Below, piece after piece: positions 35,000-43,759 of a DNA stretch of 64,000 nucleotides. Positions within the stretch are counted from its first letter, which is position 1. Each line of letters opens with the position of its first letter. The DNA comes from Mesonia hippocampi. Its GTDB lineage: Bacteria > Bacteroidota > Bacteroidia > Flavobacteriales > Flavobacteriaceae. Below the pieces are notes generated by a model. That model had not been told where the DNA came from and did not search any database. It worked only from the letters and a program-made list of their open reading frames with translations. The stretch spans positions 147,624-211,623 of the forward strand of contig NZ_JACIFO010000006.1 in the NCBI RefSeq assembly GCF_014197445.1, written 5' to 3'. The translations under genes were made by a program, and so were the position numbers.

Positions 35000-35023
35000 T
35001 TTGTGTAAATTTACACAAAGATA
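35000..35023 (-). promoter_or_regulatory. palindromic operator candidate and -7 box of DUF3050
   Basis: TTTGTGTAAA and TTTACACAAA form a perfect 20-bp palindrome (35000-35019). It overlaps the minus-strand box TATCTTTG (35016-35023) and the predicted transcription start, and ends two bases before the ATG. It is a natural place for a dimeric repressor. Confidence 0.6.
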
Positions 35024-35202
35024 GTCTCCTTTTTTTGAAGTTTGAAATAAATAGGAGCTATTTTAATCATTCGATTTCAAAAAAAAATAGTACTTTTTGG
35101 TTGTGAAAATAAGGGTTTTAATATTCTATAAATCGAAAAAGTATCAACGCACGCTTGTAAAAAAAGTAAAATTAAAAACAAGCTGTTGCGAGAAATACAA
35201 AA

Positions 35203-35228
35203 AGGGCAATCGTTGTAAACGATGCCCT
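35203..35228 (-). terminator. terminator of the glutaryl-CoA dehydrogenase gene
   Basis: AGGGCA-A-TCGTT pairs with AACGATGCCCT (one bulge), followed on the minus strand by TTTTT. Confidence 0.7.
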
Positions 35229-35260
35229 AGATTTGATTTGCAATAAAGTGATTAATTTAT

Positions 35261-36439
35261 CTATTTGAAAGCTGGAATACCCGTAATATCTAAACCTGTG
35301 ATAAGTAGGTGTATATCGTGTGTGCCTTCATAAGTAATAACACTTTCAAGGTTCATCATGTGGCGCATAATACTGTATTCTCCTGTGATACCCATTCCGC
35401 CTAGTATTTGCCTAGCTTCTCGAGCAATATTTATGGCAATTTCTACATTATTTCTTTTCGCCATAGAAATTTGAGCAGATGTTGCTTTGTCCTTATTACG
35501 TAATTGCCCTAGACGTAAATTTAGCAATTGGGCTTTTGTAATTTCGGTAAGCATCTCGGCTAGCTTTTTTTGTTGTAGTTGGAAACCAGCAATAGGTTTT
35601 CCAAATTGGATACGTTCTTTTGCATAGCGTAATGCCGTATCATAACAATCCATTGCTGCTCCAATAGCGCCCCAAGCAATACCAAATCTAGCAGAATCGA
35701 GGCAGCTTAAAGGCGCCCCTAAACCGCTTCTTCCGGGAAGTAAATTTTCCTTAGGAACTTTTACATCTTGGAAAATAAGTTCTCCAGTTGCAGATGCTCG
35801 TAACGACCATTTGTTGTGGGTTTCTGGAGTTGTAAATCCTTCCATACCGCGTTCAACAATAAGTCCGTGTATTCTTCCTTCTTCATTTTTTGCCCAAACA
35901 ACAGCAACATCACAAAAAGGAGCATTAGATATCCACATTTTGGCTCCGTTTAGTAAATAGTGGTCTCCTTTATCTTTAAAATTGGTTACCATGCCGCCTG
36001 GGTTTGACCCGTGATCAGGTTCGGTTAATCCAAAACTTCCCATAAACTCACCACTAGCTAATTTTGGAAGGTATTTTTTTCGTTGTTCTTCTGTTCCGTA
36101 TTTATAAATAGGATACATTACTAATGATGATTGTACAGAAGCTGTAGATCTAACGCCGCTATCTCCTCGTTCTATTTCTTGCATAATAAGTCCGTAAGAG
36201 ATTTGGTCTAATCCTGCTCCGCCATATTCTTCTGGAATATAGGGGCCAAATGCGCCTATTTCGGCTAAACCGTTAACAATAGATGTTGGAAATGTTGCTT
36301 GTTGAGCAGCATCTTCTATAATTGGAGATACTTCTTTTTTTACCCATTCGCGGGCAGCATCTCTCACCATACGGTGTTCGTCTGTAAGCAGTTCATCTAT
36401 ATTGTAATAGTCAGGTGCTTGAAATAAGTCTGGCTTCAT
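35261..36439 (-). CDS. glutaryl-CoA dehydrogenase-type acyl-CoA dehydrogenase
   Basis: A 392-residue FAD-dependent acyl-CoA dehydrogenase. The catalytic Glu371 lies in TYEGTHDIHLLITGLDITG, the C-terminal form typical of glutaryl-CoA dehydrogenase, which oxidises and decarboxylates glutaryl-CoA from lysine and tryptophan breakdown. GSFGLTEPDHGSNPGGM and WISNAPFCDVAVVWA also match that subgroup. It is a different branch from the enzyme at 8.1-9.3 kb. It lies on the same strand as trmN6, 73 nt downstream of it. Confidence 0.9.
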   Translation of the reverse strand: MKPDLFQAPDYYNIDELLTDEHRMVRDAAREWVKKEVSPIIEDAAQQATFPTSIVNGLAEIGAFGPYIPEEYGGAGLDQISYGLIMQEIERGDSGVRSTASVQSSLVMYPIYKYGTEEQRKKYLPKLASGEFMGSFGLTEPDHGSNPGGMVTNFKDKGDHYLLNGAKMWISNAPFCDVAVVWAKNEEGRIHGLIVERGMEGFTTPETHNKWSLRASATGELIFQDVKVPKENLLPGRSGLGAPLSCLDSARFGIAWGAIGAAMDCYDTALRYAKERIQFGKPIAGFQLQQKKLAEMLTEITKAQLLNLRLGQLRNKDKATSAQISMAKRNNVEIAINIAREARQILGGMGITGEYSIMRHMMNLESVITYEGTHDIHLLITGLDITGIPAFK

Positions 36440-36512
36440 AAAATTGTTTTGTTTTAGCGTTGTATTAATAGTTGTGGTAAATTTAATTAATACCTATGTA
36501 CTAAACAATTTT

Positions 36513-37238
36513 TTAAGCTTTTAGATAGAAATCTTTAATTAAATCTTGGTAGTCTTTAGTGTAGGTATGTCGTTTTTCCTCTAGGATAAGCGTGTTTTCT
36601 ACGATATTTTGCTTAGGGGTTTTAGAAAAGGATAGCAAACAGCGCTTTATGGGGCTGGTTGCAGTGCCTTTAACCCATGTGCAACGTTCTAAAAAGAGGT
36701 TGTGGTCTAGGCAAATTTGGGTGAATTTTGTATAGCTTTTAGAAGGAATTATAACTTGGAAGGTGCCATTTTGGCTAAGTAATTTTTCGGCACTACGGAT
36801 TAGCGCTATAAAGCTAAGCGCTTGGGTAGAGCGCGCTGTTGCTCTTGCTTTTTGGGCTGAAATTTCGTCCTCTTCGTAAAAAGGAGGATTGCTAATAATA
36901 AGGTCGTAGGTTTCGTCAAATTCTGCGTCAAACTCTTTTAAAGAGGCGTGGTAACAAAAAAGCAGGTGGTTCCAAGGGCTGTTTTCAAAATTGTCAACAC
37001 ATTGTTGGTGAGCTTCTGGGTTTATTTCTACGCCATCTATTGCTTCTATCCATTTAGAGTCTGCTGTACGTTGGGCAAGCATTAAGGCAATAAGTCCTGT
37101 TCCTGCTCCAATATCTAAAATAGTACTTGTTTCTTCGGGTATTTTTGCCCAAGCTCCTAGTAGTACTCCATCTGTGCCTATTTTCATGGCACAATTCTCT
37201 TGCTTAACGCTAAATTGTTTAAAATGAAACGTACTCAT
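36513..37238 (-). CDS. tRNA1(Val) A37 N6-methyltransferase
   Basis: A 241-residue class I methyltransferase. KIGTDGVLLGAWA, ILDIGAGTGLIALMLAQR and the N6-adenine motif ISNPPFYEEDE (about 130) match the TrmN6/YfiC family. Its first base is the last base of the rimM stop (TAATG overlap), so translational coupling is likely. It is last in rpsP-rimM-trmN6. Confidence 0.9.
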   Translation of the reverse strand: MSTFHFKQFSVKQENCAMKIGTDGVLLGAWAKIPEETSTILDIGAGTGLIALMLAQRTADSKWIEAIDGVEINPEAHQQCVDNFENSPWNHLLFCYHASLKEFDAEFDETYDLIISNPPFYEEDEISAQKARATARSTQALSFIALIRSAEKLLSQNGTFQVIIPSKSYTKFTQICLDHNLFLERCTWVKGTATSPIKRCLLSFSKTPKQNIVENTLILEEKRHTYTKDYQDLIKDFYLKA

Positions 37239-37765
37239 TAGAGGTAAAGTTCTATAAGTCCTTCAGGAACGTCTAGTGAGATAGTTTTATTTTTTTTGTC
37301 TAATAAAAGGATAAAATCGTCGTTGATGGGGATAAGAATTTCCTTTTCGTTTTTCTCTATCACAAAAAGCGCTTGTGCAGTGGTGTCGTTTATACTTTTA
37401 ATCACTCCCACTTCTCCGTAGTTTTTATCTGTTACATTAAACCCTATTACTTCATGGTAATAGAATTTGTTGCCTTCTAATTCGGGAAGTTGATTAAGCG
37501 GTAGGTAGATATCTTTTTTTAGTAAAGCATCAGCTTCTGTTTCGGTAGTGATGTCTTCGAGCTTAACACGTAGTAAGTTGCTTTTTTGCAAGTTGCTTTT
37601 TTCAATAAAAAACGGAATCAATTTTTGAGGTAGTACCTCAATAAAAATCGATTCCGTTTCTAAGTATTCTTCAGGGTCATCGGTATCTAATTTTATAAGT
37701 ACCTCTCCTTTAAAGCTAAATTTACTAACAATGGTTCCCAGATAAAAACAATCTTCTAAGCGCAT
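37238..37765 (-). CDS. rimM: 16S rRNA processing protein RimM
   Basis: A 175-residue RimM, a 30S maturation factor that binds ribosomal protein S19. The N-terminal beta-barrel (FYLGTIVSKFSFKGEVLIKLDTDDPEEYL) and PRC barrel (KFYYHEVIGFNVTDKNYGEVGVIKSI) are both visible, ending in LDVPEGLIELYL. It lies 21 nt behind rpsP and overlaps trmN6. Confidence 0.94.
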   Translation of the reverse strand: MRLEDCFYLGTIVSKFSFKGEVLIKLDTDDPEEYLETESIFIEVLPQKLIPFFIEKSNLQKSNLLRVKLEDITTETEADALLKKDIYLPLNQLPELEGNKFYYHEVIGFNVTDKNYGEVGVIKSINDTTAQALFVIEKNEKEILIPINDDFILLLDKKNKTISLDVPEGLIELYL

Positions 37766-37786
37766 GTTAGTTGTGTTTTGAAGTTA

Positions 37787-38317
37787 TTATTCAGCGTTGT
37801 CGCTTTTTTCTTCAGTAGCTTCAGCTTCAGCAGCTTCTTCAGTAGCAGCAGCTTGAGCCTCTTCTTGTGCAGCTTTAGCTTCAGCTTCACGTTTCGCATT
37901 AACTTCTTTTTCAGCTTCTAAGGCCTTAGCTTTAGCTTCCTCTTCAGCTTTGCTTAAGTTGTCTTTCTTTTGGCTGATTTTTCCTTCTTTTTCAGCTAAC
38001 CAAGCATTGAATTTCTCTTCAGCTTGCTCTTCGGTTAAAGCTCCTTTACGTACACCGCCAGCTAAGTGGTGTTTTAGAAGCGCCCCTTTGTAAGAAAGAA
38101 TGTTTCTTGCAGTTTCTGTTGGTTGTGCACCATTATTTAACCACTGTACAGCGTTGTCTACATTAAGCTCGATGATAGCAGGATTAACATTAGGGTTATA
38201 AACACCTAATTTTTCTAAAAACTTACCATCTCTTTTTGCGCGTGAGTCTGCAGCAACAATCCAATAAAAAGGTTTACCTTTTTTACCGTGTCTTTGTAAT
38301 CTAATTTTTACAGGCAT
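37787..38317 (-). CDS. rpsP: 30S ribosomal protein S16 with long C-terminal tail
   Basis: A 176-residue S16. Residues 1-80 are the standard fold (MPVKIRLQRHGKKGKPFYWIVAADSR, LEKLGVYNPN). The rest is a tail rich in Ala, Glu and Lys that reads as a single charged helix, so the protein is about twice the usual 80-90 residues. Long S16 tails are, from memory, common in Bacteroidota. It is the first gene of rpsP-rimM-trmN6. A GAGGT/ACCTC hairpin lies in its leader. Confidence 0.96.
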   Translation of the reverse strand: MPVKIRLQRHGKKGKPFYWIVAADSRAKRDGKFLEKLGVYNPNVNPAIIELNVDNAVQWLNNGAQPTETARNILSYKGALLKHHLAGGVRKGALTEEQAEEKFNAWLAEKEGKISQKKDNLSKAEEEAKAKALEAEKEVNAKREAEAKAAQEEAQAAATEEAAEAEATEEKSDNAE

Positions 38318-38335
38318 AATTTACGATTAAATTTT

Positions 38336-38376
38336 GAGGTACTCGACCTCTGTTATTAATTAAGGTTGCAAATTTA
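38336..38376 (-). promoter_or_regulatory. promoter box and leader hairpin of rpsP
   Basis: On the minus strand TAAATTTG (38369-38376) is followed 18 nt later by GAGGT-CGAGT-ACCTC (38350-38336), a small hairpin about 20 nt before the ATG. A ribosomal-protein leader for autoregulation is possible. Confidence 0.45.
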
Positions 38377-38562
38377 CGATATATTTTTTAAGTAACATCT
38401 TTAATTAATTATTTTTATTTTACATTTGTAAGATGTAGATTTGTTAAGAATACGCTAAATTATAAGCCACTGTTTTAAATTGATGTTAAAAATAAAGGTT
38501 TGTGTTTAGTAAATGTCGCTTTTAACCAGACGAAACCATAAAACACCGTAATACTAAAACTT

Positions 38563-39237
38563 ATGAAGAATTTTTTTCTATTCGCTATTTTATCTGTCTT
38601 GATATGGAGTTGTGAAGATGATATAGAACGTAATACCCCTTCTATTCAAGGAGAAGTAAATAAAGAGTTTTTTAGAGCAACAGATGTTAAAGCTAATCTT
38701 AATCCAGACGGTTCGGTAACAATTATAGGTACACAAGATATAAGAGAGATTGTCCTTGCGGTAGAAGAACTTAAAGAAGGTGTTTATCCTTTAGGAAATG
38801 GAGATTTAAACCAAGCAGTTTTTAAATATGCCGATACTCTTGTTTACAGAACAGGAGATACTGGTTTTGGGAGTATAGAAATTTCACGTATTAAAGGAGC
38901 TACACTTTGGGGAAGTTTTTATTTTGATGCTCAGCTTAATGAAGTAGGAGATACATTGAATTTTAATAAAGGCTCATTTTTTGGGGTGCCAATAAGTAAT
39001 TATACGCCTACAGATGGAGGAGATAACAACACAGGCGAAGAGGTTTCGTGTGAGGAAGCTACTAATGCAGTGGCAGAAACAAGTGTAGATTACTCTTTGT
39101 CGCTTTTAGGAGGAGATCAAGCAGAGATAGAAACAAAATGTCAGGCTTATAAAGCAGCCTTAACGCAACAAATTACTTCTTGTGGAGATGAAGATGGAGC
39201 GATTCAAGCTTTAATTGATAACCTTCCGTGTAATTAA
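38563..39237 (+). CDS. DUF6252-like lipoprotein
   Basis: A 224-residue lipoprotein with lipobox LIWSC (Cys17), followed by EDD, an acidic start that suggests surface export. The mature domain (QGEVNKEFFRATDVKANLNPDGSVTIIG onward) resembles the beta-rich DUF6252 family of Bacteroidota, function unknown. After about residue 155 there is a short linker and a separate Cys-containing tail (four Cys among SCEEAT, TKCQAY, TSCGDE and PCN), probably two disulfides. Genes on both sides are unrelated. Confidence 0.7.
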   Translation: MKNFFLFAILSVLIWSCEDDIERNTPSIQGEVNKEFFRATDVKANLNPDGSVTIIGTQDIREIVLAVEELKEGVYPLGNGDLNQAVFKYADTLVYRTGDTGFGSIEISRIKGATLWGSFYFDAQLNEVGDTLNFNKGSFFGVPISNYTPTDGGDNNTGEEVSCEEATNAVAETSVDYSLSLLGGDQAEIETKCQAYKAALTQQITSCGDEDGAIQALIDNLPCN

Positions 39238-39261
39238 TTAGAAAATAGTTGTAAAATACAG

Positions 39262-39293
39262 AAAAAGTCTCGAGATATCTCGGGGCTTTTTTT
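39262..39293 (+). terminator. terminator of the DUF6252 gene
   Basis: AAAAAGTCTCGAGA and TCTCGGGGCTTTTT pair with G-U pairs, followed by T. Confidence 0.65.
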
Positions 39294-39370
39294 GTGGATA
39301 AGTTTTCTTTCTAAAAACGGAAGTTATTTATACTTTTAATCTCTCTAAAAAACTCCCTAAGACAAAAGTT

Positions 39371-42300
39371 ATGTACCTTATTTTTGATACCGAAACTACT
39401 GGATTACCAAAGCGTTGGGATGCTCCTATTAGCGATTCTGATAACTGGCCAAGGGCGATACAAATTGCATGGCAGTTGCATGATGAGCTCGGGCGATTGG
39501 TAGAACATCAGGATTTTCTTATCAAACCAGAAGGTTTTAATATTCCTTACGATGCTGAGCGTATTCATGGAATTTCTACAGAACTAGCCCAAGAAAAAGG
39601 TATTCCGCTTACCGAGGCTTTAGCACGATTTAATACTGCTTTGGCAAAAACAAAATTTGTAGTAGGGCAAAACGTAGGTTTTGATGTTAATATTATGGGA
39701 GCCGAATTTTTCCGCGAAAGCGTAGAAAATCAGCTTACAGAATTACCTGTACTTGATACTTGTACAGAGGTTACTGCAGAACTGTGTAGAATTCCAGGGG
39801 GAAGAGGAGGTAAATTTAAACTCCCAACACTTACCGAACTTCATGAGCATTTGTTTGGAGAGCCTTTTGCAGAAGCACATAACGCTACAGCCGATGTAGA
39901 GGCTACTACGCGTTGTTTTTTAGAATTGATACGTAAACGTGTTTATACAAGCGAAGAGCTAGATGTACCTGTAGATTATTTTGAGCGATTTGATCAGGAA
40001 AATCCACAGCCTATTCAGCTTATAGGATTAAAGCATATTAATCTTAAAAAAGCTTCTGATGAGATAAGAAAAACATTATCAAAAACAGAAGGTGCACCCG
40101 AGATTACAGCAGCCGAGATTCAAGAAAACATAGCCGAATTAGCACAAGCAGAATATGCACATTTACACGTACATACTCAATTCTCTATTTTGCAGTCAAC
40201 AATAGATATGGCAAGCCTTGTTAAAACAACAGCAGAGAATAAAATGCCAGCCATTGCAATGACAGACCATGCAAATATGATGGGGGCATTTCACTTTGTA
40301 AACGAGGTCTCAAAATACAATAAAGCACTCGCAGAAAGAAAAAAAGAGGCAGAAGAGAAAGGAGAAGCATTTTCAGAAGTGGCTATTAAACCTATAGTGG
40401 GTTGTGAGTTTTTTGTTTGTGAAAATCATGAAGATAAAACTCGAAAAGACAACGGTTATCAAGTTGTGATGCTAGCCAAGAATAAAAAAGGCTATCATAA
40501 CCTGGCAAAAATGTCTTCTATTGCTTATACCAAAGGTTTTTATTACGTTCCTCGTATAGATAAGCAAGTAATAGAAAATTACAAAGAAGATGTTATGGTA
40601 CTTACAGGGAATTTATATGGAGAAGTTCCTAGTAAGATTTTAAATGTAGGAGAAAAACAAGCCGAAGAAGCATTGTTATGGTGGAAACAAACTTTTGGCG
40701 ACGACTTGTATATAGAGCTAATGCGTCATGGTCAAGAAGATGAAAACCGCGTAAATGAGGTGCTGGTAAAGTTTGCAGAAACACATCAGGTAAAGCAAAT
40801 AGCCACCAATAATATTTATTATACTCAAAAAGAGGACGCTAATGCTCATGATATCTTATTGTGTATAAAAGATGGAGAAAAGCAAGCCACACCAATAGGT
40901 AGAGGTAGGGGGTATCGCTACGGGTTGCCTAATCAGGAATATTATTTTAAATCTGCTCAGGAGATGAAAGATTTATTTAAAGACCTGCCAGATGCCATCA
41001 CCAATATCCAAGAAATAATAGATAAGGTAGAACCTTTTGAATTGGCGCGTAGTGTACTTCTACCCGCTTTTGATATTCCAGAAAAATTTAAAGACCCTCA
41101 AGATGAAATAGACGGTAAAAAACGAGGGGAAAACGCTTACCTAAAGCATTTAACTTATGAGGGAGCAAAGGAGCGGTATGAAGAAATAACCCCCGAAATT
41201 GAAGAGCGTTTAGATTTTGAACTCTCTGTAATAGAAAAAACAGGATACCCAGGTTATTTCCTAATTGTTGAAGATTTTATCCGCGAAGCCAGAAAAATAG
41301 ATGTATCGGTAGGGCCAGGTCGAGGGTCGGCAGCAGGAAGTGCAGTAGCATATTGCCTTAAAATAACCAATATCGACCCAATTAAATACGATTTGCTTTT
41401 TGAGCGTTTCCTAAACCCAGACCGTGTGAGTATGCCCGATATTGATATCGATTTTGATGATGAAGGGCGAGGTCGGGTAATAGATTATGTAATTGATAAA
41501 TACGGGGCAAACCAGGTAGCTCAAATTATTACCTACGGCACCATGGCAGCAAAATCCTCTATTAGAGACACTGCTCGAGCATTAGACCTGCCGCTTAGTG
41601 ATGCCGATAGAATTGCTAAACTGGTTCCAGATATGTCTAAGCTTTATAAAATTTTTGCCTTAGATGAAAAAGGAATTAAAAAGAAGTTTAAAAATGAAGA
41701 TGTAGAAAAAATACAAGAACTTTTTAAAATTTCTGATGCAAGTAACCTTGAAGGCGAAACCGTTCGGCAAGCACGTATATTAGAAGGTTCGGTTAGAAAT
41801 ACAGGAATCCATGCCTGTGGAGTAATTATTACCCCAAGCGATATTACCGAACACGTTCCTGTTTCGGTAGCTAAAGATTCAGATTTATATGTTACCCAGT
41901 TTGATAACTCGGTGGTAGAAAGTGCAGGCTTGCTTAAAATGGACTTTTTAGGATTAAAAACTTTAACCCTAATAAAAGATACCGTAAAAATTGTAAAGGG
42001 TGTACATAATGTAGAGTTAGACCCTGATAGTTTTCCTTTAGATGATAAAAAAACATATGAACTTTTCCAGCGTGGAGAAACCGTAGGGATATTCCAATAC
42101 GAATCTGTTGGGATGCAAAAACACATGCGGAATTTAAAACCAACGGTATTTGAAGATTTAATTGCAATGAATGCACTTTATCGTCCTGGACCAATGGAAT
42201 ATATCCCCGATTTTATTGCACGTAAGCATGGGGAGCAAGAAATTACTTACGATTTACCAGAGATGGAAGAATACCTACAAGATACTTATGGTATTACCGT

Positions 42301-43756
42301 CTACCAAGAGCAAGTAATGTTGCTTTCGCAGAAACTAGCAGGCTTTAGTAAAGGTGATGCCGATATGCTGCGTAAAGCCATGGGGAAAAAGATATTTGCA
42401 TTGCTGGAAAAATTAAAACCACAGTTTCTTGGCGGAGGAGAAGAGCGAGGACATCCAAGAGAAGTTCTTGAAAAAATATGGAAAGATTGGGAGGCTTTTG
42501 CAAGTTATGCTTTCAATAAATCGCACTCTACGTGTTATGCTTGGATAGCGTATCAAACCGCTTATCTAAAAGCACATTATCCCGCAGAATACATGGCGGC
42601 TGTACTGTCTAATAATATGAATAATATTAAAGACGTTACCTTTTTTATGGAAGAATGTAAACGAATGAAACTTCCTGTTTTAGGTCCAGATGTAAACGAA
42701 TCGTATTATAAATTTTCGGTAAATAAAGATAATGCTATCCGTTTTGGAATGGGAGCAATAAAAGGCGTAGGCGTGGGCGCTGTAGAAACCATTGTAAATA
42801 ACCGTAAGGAAGAAGGGCACTATCGCTCGGTTTTTGACTTAGCAAAACGTATAGATTTAAGAGCAGCAAACAAAAAAGCTTTCGAAAACTTAGCTTTAGC
42901 TGGCGGTTTTGATGGTTTTGTTCCAACACATCGAGCGCAATATTTTCATGACGAAGGCGATGGCATTGTTTTTTTAGAAAAAGTAATAAAATATGCCGCT
43001 AAGTTTCAGGAAAATAAAAATTCTGCGCAAGTAAGTTTGTTCGGAGAAGCAAGCGAAGTGCAAATTCCAGAACCTGTTATTCCGCCGTGTGAAGAATGGC
43101 CTACCATGGTGAAGCTAAAGAAAGAAAAAGAGGTAGTAGGAATTTATATTTCAGGACACCCACTAGACGATTTTAAAGCAGAATTAAAATATTGTTGCAA
43201 TGCAACTTTAGCAGATTTTTATAACATTAATACACAAGAAGGAAGAGAGCTAACCGTTGGTGGAATAATAACAGAAGTTACACACCTTACCGGAAAAACA
43301 GGCAGGCCGTTTGGTAAGTTTGTTGTAGAAGATTATAACGCTTCGCATGAATTTCTTATTTTCGGAGAAGATTACCTAAAGCACAGGCATTATCTTATTG
43401 CGAATAATTTTGTGCAGATAAAAATTTTTATTCAACCAGGCAGAATCGATAATAAAACAGGTAATAAGCTTCAACCTCGTGTAGTGTTTAGGAATTTTAA
43501 AGCTTTACACGATGTACTAAAAGATACCATACAAAAACTAACATTGCATTTTGAAATTAACAGTATTAACGAAAAACAAATAGAAGCCCTCAAGCAAACC
43601 TTAGAGCGCTACCAAGGCAACGCAATTGTTAATTTTATAATAGGAGCAAGTAAAAAACTAAAAGTAGAAATGCCTAGCCGAACCGTTAAAGTTGATATTT
43701 GTGCAGAACTATTGGCGGAATTAGATGAACAAAGTATGTATTATAAACTAAACTAA
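39371..43756 (+). CDS. dnaE: DNA polymerase III alpha subunit with fused DnaQ-like exonuclease
   Basis: A 1461-residue replicative polymerase. Residues 1 to about 195 form a DEDDh 3'-5' exonuclease (IFDTETTG with Asp6 and Glu8, VVGQNVGFDVN, HNATADVEAT), so proofreading is encoded in the same chain. The PHP domain starts near 263 (HLHVHTQFS, TDHANMMG). The polymerase active site is MPDIDIDFDDEGRG (688 onward, Asp690/692/694). YRPGPMEYIP, the tandem HhH region and a C-terminal OB fold follow. anmK begins 3 nt after the stop. Confidence 0.96.
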   Translation: MYLIFDTETTGLPKRWDAPISDSDNWPRAIQIAWQLHDELGRLVEHQDFLIKPEGFNIPYDAERIHGISTELAQEKGIPLTEALARFNTALAKTKFVVGQNVGFDVNIMGAEFFRESVENQLTELPVLDTCTEVTAELCRIPGGRGGKFKLPTLTELHEHLFGEPFAEAHNATADVEATTRCFLELIRKRVYTSEELDVPVDYFERFDQENPQPIQLIGLKHINLKKASDEIRKTLSKTEGAPEITAAEIQENIAELAQAEYAHLHVHTQFSILQSTIDMASLVKTTAENKMPAIAMTDHANMMGAFHFVNEVSKYNKALAERKKEAEEKGEAFSEVAIKPIVGCEFFVCENHEDKTRKDNGYQVVMLAKNKKGYHNLAKMSSIAYTKGFYYVPRIDKQVIENYKEDVMVLTGNLYGEVPSKILNVGEKQAEEALLWWKQTFGDDLYIELMRHGQEDENRVNEVLVKFAETHQVKQIATNNIYYTQKEDANAHDILLCIKDGEKQATPIGRGRGYRYGLPNQEYYFKSAQEMKDLFKDLPDAITNIQEIIDKVEPFELARSVLLPAFDIPEKFKDPQDEIDGKKRGENAYLKHLTYEGAKERYEEITPEIEERLDFELSVIEKTGYPGYFLIVEDFIREARKIDVSVGPGRGSAAGSAVAYCLKITNIDPIKYDLLFERFLNPDRVSMPDIDIDFDDEGRGRVIDYVIDKYGANQVAQIITYGTMAAKSSIRDTARALDLPLSDADRIAKLVPDMSKLYKIFALDEKGIKKKFKNEDVEKIQELFKISDASNLEGETVRQARILEGSVRNTGIHACGVIITPSDITEHVPVSVAKDSDLYVTQFDNSVVESAGLLKMDFLGLKTLTLIKDTVKIVKGVHNVELDPDSFPLDDKKTYELFQRGETVGIFQYESVGMQKHMRNLKPTVFEDLIAMNALYRPGPMEYIPDFIARKHGEQEITYDLPEMEEYLQDTYGITVYQEQVMLLSQKLAGFSKGDADMLRKAMGKKIFALLEKLKPQFLGGGEERGHPREVLEKIWKDWEAFASYAFNKSHSTCYAWIAYQTAYLKAHYPAEYMAAVLSNNMNNIKDVTFFMEECKRMKLPVLGPDVNESYYKFSVNKDNAIRFGMGAIKGVGVGAVETIVNNRKEEGHYRSVFDLAKRIDLRAANKKAFENLALAGGFDGFVPTHRAQYFHDEGDGIVFLEKVIKYAAKFQENKNSAQVSLFGEASEVQIPEPVIPPCEEWPTMVKLKKEKEVVGIYISGHPLDDFKAELKYCCNATLADFYNINTQEGRELTVGGIITEVTHLTGKTGRPFGKFVVEDYNASHEFLIFGEDYLKHRHYLIANNFVQIKIFIQPGRIDNKTGNKLQPRVVFRNFKALHDVLKDTIQKLTLHFEINSINEKQIEALKQTLERYQGNAIVNFIIGASKKLKVEMPSRTVKVDICAELLAELDEQSMYYKLN

Positions 43757-43759
43757 AAA

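Noticed and set aside
41644..42126. 160-codon open frame on the minus strand
   Set aside because: It lies wholly inside dnaE, opposite conserved polymerase motifs, and has no family features; it is a shadow of the coding strand.
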